This document shows, one piece after another, positions 58,200 through 64,000 of a stretch of DNA of 64,000 nt. Positions within the stretch are counted from its first letter, which is position 1. Each line of letters opens with the position of its first letter. The DNA lies in assembly GCA_014338405.1 (NCBI GenBank), contig JTDE01000107.1, positions 312,312 through 376,311 on the forward strand, read 5' to 3'. The stretch comes from Paragonimus skrjabini miyazakii. Taxonomy: Eukaryota > Platyhelminthes > Trematoda > Plagiorchiida > Troglotrematidae. The notes beneath the pieces are model-generated. The model worked only from the letters and a program-made list of their open reading frames with translations. It was not told the DNA's origin and ran no database searches. Made by a program: the position numbers and the translations under genes.

Positions 58200-59335
58200 A
58201 GAGTGAGGTCAAAATGAAAGCTCTCGCCAAACATCACTGACAAACCACAAACGACCGATGATATGGACACAAAAATCAGTAATCCCCAATCTATTCTCTG
58301 ATTGATACACTTCTAAGCAATTCCACAAAGGTTTAAAGCAGTCGGTAGGTTTTATACTTGAAGGCGATAGCTTTTCTTACTCCACCTGGGATGCAGGCAT
58401 GCCAATTGAATTTGCATTGTGATTTTCATTTCCGACTAAATTATTCGGGTTGTTTAAATGGACTCAATATCTGAAGGTACGGAACGATTTGTCAGTAAGT
58501 GAGCCGGCTAATTACAACAAGCCGTATTATACACAACTCGGTAGTATAGGTAACAAAAACAGCACATGCAGAGTGAGGCTATCAATAACCACAAAATGAA
58601 TGTGTTGTGAGTCGGATTCCTATCAACCAGAGTGCATAACTTACAGGTGGCGCTTGAGAACAGTCGGTTGATGGGTGTCCATAATCGAGACTAATCATTT
58701 TAATCTCACCGTTTCAAACAATGGTCATAGGAACAGCGGTCTCACTAATGATAGGCTGGACGGTAACACGACGGTTGTCAGCCCGAATCTTGTTCAGACC
58801 ATCGCTTTTTACCTCACGGACCGAAACACGGACGAAACCGATATGGTAGTTAGGAGCAAGCATCAACACTAATGGCTAAAATTCACACACCAGTTTGCGT
58901 TTGTCAAAATTGTGTTTATCCAATCAACAGGGAGTGCATAAAGGACGCCAATTAGAGCGCAGTTATGCGCAAAAGGCGGGACTATTTTTCTCCAACGTGA
59001 ACAACGAATCTGGTTTTAATAGCAACCACCTCATATCCTGATTCACGTCCATTGGTTCTGCATAAAAGGGTGTATAAGTAAATGCTTCTTTATGCTTATT
59101 CTTAAAATAACACTCCACGGTTGACTGCATCCTTCCTCGGTTTCATTAGGAAGAGATATTCTGAGTTAACTTGGCTTGAACGGATCGTACTGTAATAATC
59201 ATTGCGGAATGTAACTACCAGTGCTGCGGAGCACACAGCCCAAGCAGCGTAGCTGAGTATGCACTATAGTTCATATCAAATAGCCCGGTCATGTTCTTTT
59301 GAGCACAAGTGTGCACGAAAAACACGGAATCTAAG
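58200..59335. other. Intron E1-E2 stretch; nothing recognised
   Basis: Between the E2 acceptor side and the RTE tail. Short motif-free frames on both strands; no repeats matched elsewhere in the window. Confidence 0.5.
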
Positions 59336-59757
59336 GGGCTGGCCACTGTTGGTCGGGTTCGTCTCCCGGGCTGGGGAACTCGCGATTCACAGAGTCGGTG
59401 GTTCGACACATTAGGTAAGATAATGGCCAATCGGGCTCAGTGGCGTGAACGTTGTCGTTGTTTGGTCGAAGTGTCTGTGAAGTAACTGCATTCAGTGATG
59501 TGGAGCAGTGAAAGTCGTAAGGAGGCTGTATTGCTGATGTCGCTATGTTTTCACGTATAGCTCGGTTGTGTTCTTTACGAGATGAACACATTTCGATGCT
59601 GAGTGTGAGAATACAGACGTAGCCGTATTTTAGTAGTTGAGTCCCTTCATTTTTCTCCTATTACTGTACAGGGTTTGTTTTTTTCTTCATGGTTGTGTAA
59701 CAGTTAAGTATCAATGAAGAACACTGGAGTATTGCTGTCTATGATGACGATGATGAA
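59336..59757 (+). mobile_element. 5'-truncated RTE-family 3' tail, copy 2
   Basis: Aligns along its whole length with 41.26-41.70 kb: GGTTCGTCTCCCGGGCTG, ATTCACAGAGTCGGTG, CTCAGTGGCGTGAACGTTGT, GTAGTTGAGTCC, TCATGGTTGTGTAACAGTTA, and a GATGACGATGATGA end. It lies 170 bases from exon 1, in the same (antisense) orientation as the 37.77-41.70-kb element. Confidence 0.85.
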
Positions 59758-59928
59758 TTGTCAGGAAAGCCACAGTACCATATTTTCCAGAGCACATCAA
59801 CCGATGCCCAAACGAAGAAAAATTAAAGATAAGGGATATTGTGCCATGAATGTTTTTAATAAACTTAGTAAAACAATTGGTCCAATACAGTTAAAAAGGA
59901 AGCGAGGAACAGTTGTACTTTTTCTCAC

Positions 59929-60102
59929 CTGAAGCTGGCAGGCAGGTAAATTAACTTCAGCAACCACCTCGGTACACGGGTGTTCCACCTGAAGCCGCGG
60001 ATTCAGCTCAAGAAAATAGAACTGATTGGTGCAAGGGTCGTACAAATATTCCACCGTGCCAGCACTCACATACCCGACAAGTTTGGATAAACGAACAGCA
60101 GC
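59929..60102 (-). CDS. ACC: Acetyl-CoA carboxylase exon 1 in window (biotin carboxylase active site)
   Basis: 58 codons, phase 0 to 0, acceptor TTTGTAG, donor CAG|GTGAGA. Reads AAVRLSKLVGYVSAGTVEYL, YDPCTNQFYFLELNPRLQVE, HPCTEVVAEVNLPACQLQ. Contains the ATP-grasp metal and catalytic block F-L-E-L-N-P-R-L-Q-V-E-H-P, with the Glu, Asn and Arg that bind Mg-ATP and bicarbonate, identical to human. It is the first ACC exon present; the residues before it (Q-R-R-H-Q-K-I-I-E-E-A-P block) were not found up to 64000. Confidence 0.96.
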
Positions 60103-61392
60103 CTACAAAGATCATGGACAAGTGTGACGCTAAAGAAAGAACTAGAAATTAACCAAATTAAACATAAATGAGCATGTAAGTTTAAGCAAAAAACGCGATG
60201 TGACCTTCGAAAAAATATTGTCGGACTTTAGATCTGTATTAGTATTCGTCGACCTTTGCTGACACTAAAACAGAAGAATCACATGTGATAATGGTTTGAA
60301 TAGTAAATTCATGCTGGAACGAATGAAAACGCCAGATCTCCACAGAGTGGAATGAACGAAAAGCCTATGAGGCCGCTAAGTAAACGCAAAAGTTAAGGTT
60401 CTGACTTATGAACAGCACGGGGTCTACTGCCATGAAATATGTGGAGTAAACAACCTTGAGCCTCCATGTTCATAAACCTAGTTATTAATATCGTAAGTAC
60501 TTAGCTATTTTGGAATCACGGAAATGCCCTCAGTCAAACAATCAACGAAATACCATTGAGGTCGATTTGTATAATCAAATCTCAATGTGTGCACATCATA
60601 TGGCAATACTCGAATCATCGTTCCAAATAAGACCATCAGCCTATTACCGATTCTCTCTACACGATGACATCCAGATCCTGTGGAACCGAACATTAGCCAC
60701 AAAACGCATCAATTTCCTACTACTGATGAGGAGAAATCCACGGTATGTATCTAGAGTGATGGCACCGTGGGAATGATGTGTTATAATACCTAGGTATAGA
60801 ATATATCCCGGTAATTAGATTAGCACCGTGTGAGCCATTGGAGATGAAATATTTAAGAATAACGTTTTCACTTGATAAAACATGGTTAGGACAGACGAAA
60901 AGATATAATATAAAGGCTACACAATATGTTTCATTGGCGATGGCTTGCTCATGTAGTTTTCATGTCACGTGAACGTCCGTTATTACAAACCATTCTCAAC
61001 GAAGTATTCGAACAGTCTGACGACGGAGAACTTATGACTGAAAAGTGACGTGACAGATGTTAACAATGTCAGACTTATCGGAAAGCCATGACAGGGTCAT
61101 TACTACAGATTGTTGCATTGATCAGGGACACGGTCAGCGACGTATGCCACAGCCGCGCCCTATTCCAAATCCGGTGGGTCACGTGATACATGATTAAATT
61201 TTACGTGTGAAAATACTTGAGTTAAACTGAACAAGTTACTCGCCTGAACACGGACAATAGATTAGGGCACACATAATACCGTGTTCGGCAGAGAAATCGC
61301 TTAAATGTGGACAAATTCAATATAACAAGGGTTTCTCATTGTTCGGTAAATCCAAATGTTTCATTAAAGCAGAAAGAAATATGCCATACGTT

Positions 61393-62093
61393 ACTGTCAT
61401 CAGTCGCAAACGTAAAATATGCCACCTATGTAAATCATACAAATAAGGACAAACAGAGGCTAGGCACGCCTACAAGCAGACTGAGTGCTACGTAATCAAA
61501 ACCATAGCCATCCGATAGGTTGCATCAACCACTTTGTGTACATAAAGTCGACCGTTAACTTTGAATAAGCATCGTTTTGCAGAAATCGCAGTTGCGCTTG
61601 GTTCAAACTACTACTGGACCAACTCTCCGTAATCGCGAATGTAGTTCGTCAGTCTTCCGTCTCCCACGTTATGTACCAGTTCACTTGCAGCTACCGTGAT
61701 GTCTACACAGGCGGAACAGATCGACAACCATCACATCCCAAAAGGCTGAAACAACTGTTGACGCATCGGCCTCAATTTGGTGAACTAACTGCTCGAAATC
61801 TAACGTCATCATTTGTTGAACACCTCATGACAAGTCATCAGGTTGACCCCAGTAAACTCATCCAAGATACTGTTGCGCAATCGAAACGCAGAGGTATTGC
61901 TTTCCGCAAAGCGATGCTTATTCGAACTTAACAGCCGACTTTATGTGCGCAAAGGTGGTTGAGGCAACCTATCGAGTTGCCAGGGTCTTGATTACGTAAT
62001 ACTAAGTCTCCTTTAGGCGTGTTTAGCCCCCGTTTGTCCTTATTTGTACGACGTATATGGCTGGCCTGTTTTACGTTGGAAACTGATAAAAGT
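61393..62093 (+). mobile_element. Penelope-like element fragment with inverted flanking copy
   Basis: A GIY-YIG frame (61671-61931) is followed by 3' sequence to about 62093; 61393-61592 is an inverted copy of the 3' part (61895-62093). Matching landmarks: TACAAATAAGGACAAAC on the plus strand at about 61437 and on the minus strand at about 62050; CGATAGGTTGC; CACATAAAGTCG or TACATAAAGTCG; and AATAAGCATCG with GCAGAAA or GCGGAAA. The mirrored part includes the last codons of the frame (RKAMLIRT). Penelope-like elements are known for inverted and tandem terminal repeats. Confidence 0.75.
61671..61931 (+). pseudogene. GIY-YIG endonuclease domain of a Penelope-like element (fragment)
   Basis: Starts MYQFTCSYRDVYTGGTDRQP, matching the pattern Y-x-C-x-C-x-x-x-Y-I-G-x-T-x-R of Penelope-like GIY-YIG domains, with VYTGGTDR where VYIGRTDR is usual. 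Later FGELTARNLTSSFVEHLMTS and HQVDPSKLIQ fit the SxIxxHLxxxGHxVD block, and RRGIAFRKAMLIRT fits the closing ExxxIxR helix. No reverse transcriptase was found upstream. An upstream frame preceding the start Met reads on in-line, so the true N-terminal limit is not a start codon. Confidence 0.7.
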
Positions 62094-62310
62094 AAACGAA
62101 ATGTCGACATACCATCATGCATATCATCTTTCTACTCTGATGAAGTGGTTAAAGGAAATTCAATGTTTTAAACCCAATTATATTGCTATTCCGAAGTCTA
62201 CTCACAACGCCTACAGTGCAATGCGTCAGCTGCTTTTTACTATGCCACACAAACAGAGGACGGTATGTCAACAGAATTCCCACACTCTGGTGAAAGTAGT
62301 TTGACTATGA
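62094..62310 (+). other. Open segment downstream of the Penelope fragment, class unclear
   Basis: A plus-strand frame reads HHAYHLSTLMKWLKEIQCFK and on to a stop at 62304. It is contiguous with the Penelope 3' sequence and may be its untranslated tail or an adjoining element. No motif identified. Confidence 0.35.
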
Positions 62311-64000
62311 TGGTCGCAAGTCTGCAGAAAGGTTGCCCGCGGACAGAAGAGGACATTAAAAAAGCTAGGACATCAACGATGTCGAATCAAGATAAACAAG
62401 CACTGTAGCCGAAAAGGACATTCATATAACAAGGAACGGCAACACAGTTATCCGCACTGGCAATAACCAACAGTTTTCACATGGTCAAAGGATCCAATCG
62501 TTTGGGCTGAATGTCTTAGGAAAAGCGGTTGAAAATAAAACGCATCTGTAGTGCCGGATAATCCTAGTCTGCTACCCGTAGTAAACATGAACATACGAAC
62601 CCACTTATCGGACAGTCAACGATGCAAGGTTCTTGTGATCAATTTCTTAGAAAAACTCCCAAATGTTACAAGGCCAGACGTTAGTAAGTTGGTAAACGCA
62701 GAGGGGTTCTAGAAAATCGCGCTGTTCAAACCGTAAGTAGTCCTCCTCTCAATAATGGTAATAATTCTGTCATTCTGAAAATCAATCAGGATGTTAATCA
62801 CACACGCAGACCGTCAGTCCACCGAATTGAAGAGAACGTCGATTAGTAGTTCAGTGCTTCTCACCACAGCCCACAAGCTAACCATGTGTCTGAAAGACAG
62901 TGCCAGTAAACAGTAGTAAAGCGGGTGCATGTGTACTTGTCAGCCGTGTGCGAAACGGAATAACTAAGAATGTCGCTCGACTGACTGACCTTGAGAAGGC
63001 GCGTCCACACATACCCGGATGGAAAGCACACGAGGCGAGGCCGAACGTGAGTTCAAGGTTTATCGGATGACCGCTGTCTAGAAAAAGAGTATGCCGAGCG
63101 GCACTAAGTGCACGACGAAAACTGCCCGCACATTTTTGCAGCACAAACAAACCAATTCAAGCCAAACAAAACTGGTATGCCACCAAAATAACGACTGGAA
63201 AATGCATATACCTGAATGCCACAGCACAAAGAGAAGTGCTGATCTCATCGAGACTAATAAACAGCGAAAACGATAAGGGGACAGTATAAATCCGATTTGA
63301 CAGTGATATTCGTAAGCTTTTCAAAAAAATTTCAACCCAAGTCACCGACCTCTGGAAACAGAGTATTAGATTTACACCGGAAACCTATAAAGGTGGTGAT
63401 AAAACCGGCCCCAAATTCAACCCTCTAATTCGTCCGGTGAGCAGAACTATTTTTACATCGATCTCAGCGTGGCAAAAAGTCCACGTAAAGTACGCGTATT
63501 CAACGGAATATTCTGGAGCAATGGACTGTGTATGTGAAAACTATGCACAGAAGACAAAACCCGAACACATATGACCGTTCAAAGAGGGATGAATGTCGCT
63601 CGCAACTAAATAGTTCCATTAAGATGATCACACAGCCAACCCGACTAGTCTGGTCGACTAACCGATTAGTCAGACTTAATACAAGCCAGGCCGAACCAAA
63701 ATGAGATAATCGACTAAGTGATTGATATCGTTATGTATTCGAAAGTAAGTAAACGGTTGCCATTCCCCAACAGCTTCATAGACTATGAAAACGTTGCACA
63801 CCGTACTTTAGCTTTGTTCTGTTTTCATCGTTGTTTTCAACGCTAAACGTGTCTATTCCACTATCTTGAACTGGCAGGCAGTCCAGTCCATGACATGTAT
63901 ACAACGATAATGATGATAGTATTAACAACACTAATAATAATATTGAAAATACTGGCTGATAGCCAAGAACCGCTAGCAATCGGCACTCGTTCACAAGAGA

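Larger units (their letters stand above)
1691..60102 (-). other. ACC: Acetyl-CoA carboxylase gene span (partial at both ends), 26 exons recognised
   Basis: Exons read from 60102 down to 1691 encode, in order, the C-terminal part of the biotin carboxylase domain, the biotin-carrier domain, the eukaryote-type central domain and the carboxyltransferase domain. This is the layout of the large multidomain cytosolic (or mitochondrial outer-membrane) eukaryotic ACC, which carboxylates acetyl-CoA to malonyl-CoA for fatty-acid synthesis and elongation. Assignment rests on exon-by-exon comparison with human ACC1 recalled from memory. Introns begin GT and end AG, and phases match across nearly all junctions. 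About 6,680 coding bases are visible, several hundred residues more than the matching human segment because of insertions. The first BC exons lie right of 64000 and the last CT exon(s) left of position 1. No second host gene was seen. Confidence 0.96.
60103..64000. other. Upstream intron with Penelope-like fragment; no ACC exon
   Basis: 3.9 kb. Apart from the Penelope-like segment (61393-62310), no coding remnant was recognised. Near 63640-63700 there is a cluster of CGACTAG/CCGATTAG/GTCTGGTCGACT words with partial dyad symmetry, of unknown meaning. Confidence 0.55.

Noticed and set aside
62878..63150. 90-codon minus-strand frame near the right edge, considered as an upstream BC exon
   Set aside because: It has none of the conserved biotin carboxylase blocks (glycine-rich ATP loop or the RRHQK segment).
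1..64000. CRISPR arrays, operons, rRNA, ribosome binding sites or phage genes
   Set aside because: None seen; the spliced multidomain ACC and retroelements show this is eukaryotic nuclear DNA.

Overview
This is a eukaryotic genomic window, most likely from a digenean flatworm (trematode). It contains one large host gene on the minus strand, broken into short exons with canonical GT-AG introns and filled with decayed retrotransposons. The flatworm assignment is an inference from three things: RTE-, Penelope- and Ty3/gypsy-type remnants of the kind abundant in flukes, a balanced base composition that looks richer in G+C than schistosome DNA, and the intron sizes. The genus cannot be fixed from the sequence alone. 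Two assembly gaps occur (26401-26865 and 56020-56119).

The host gene is acetyl-CoA carboxylase (ACC), the biotin enzyme that makes malonyl-CoA. I could place 26 coding exons between 60102 and 1691, read right to left, about 6.7 kb of coding sequence in 58 kb. Exon phases agree at nearly every junction. Order along the protein: end of the biotin carboxylase domain (E1-E3), linker and biotin-carrier domain (E4-E7; biotin motif EVMKL), the large central domain (E8-E17), and the carboxyltransferase domain (E18-E26). The N-terminal exons lie beyond 64000 and the last C-terminal exon(s) beyond position 1. Compared with human ACC1, the encoded protein carries several long, polar, probably disordered insertions (E8, E10, E13, E14, E18).

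Everything else is intronic. It holds a near-complete but broken RTE-clade non-LTR element (about 37.77-41.70 kb) with an out-of-order duplicated segment; two further 3' tails of the same family (19.26 and 59.34 kb); a Penelope-like GIY-YIG fragment flanked by its own inverted copy (61.4-62.1 kb); Ty3/gypsy reverse transcriptase (31.8 kb) and integrase (48.4 kb, perhaps 24.1 kb) remnants; a C2H2 zinc-finger tail of another non-LTR element beside the first gap (26.2 kb); a tRNA-derived SINE family (5.0, 12.7, 35.3, 46.3 kb); and a 398-bp near-perfect inverted repeat (45772-46761) that would fold into a long hairpin in the ACC pre-mRNA.

The recognisable larger retroelements are mostly on the plus strand, antisense to ACC. 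No operons, CRISPR arrays or bacterial features are present. No wholly new system was found. The most unusual items are the long intronic hairpin, the mirrored Penelope fragment, the scrambled RTE copy, and the fluke-specific insertions and substitutions in ACC.
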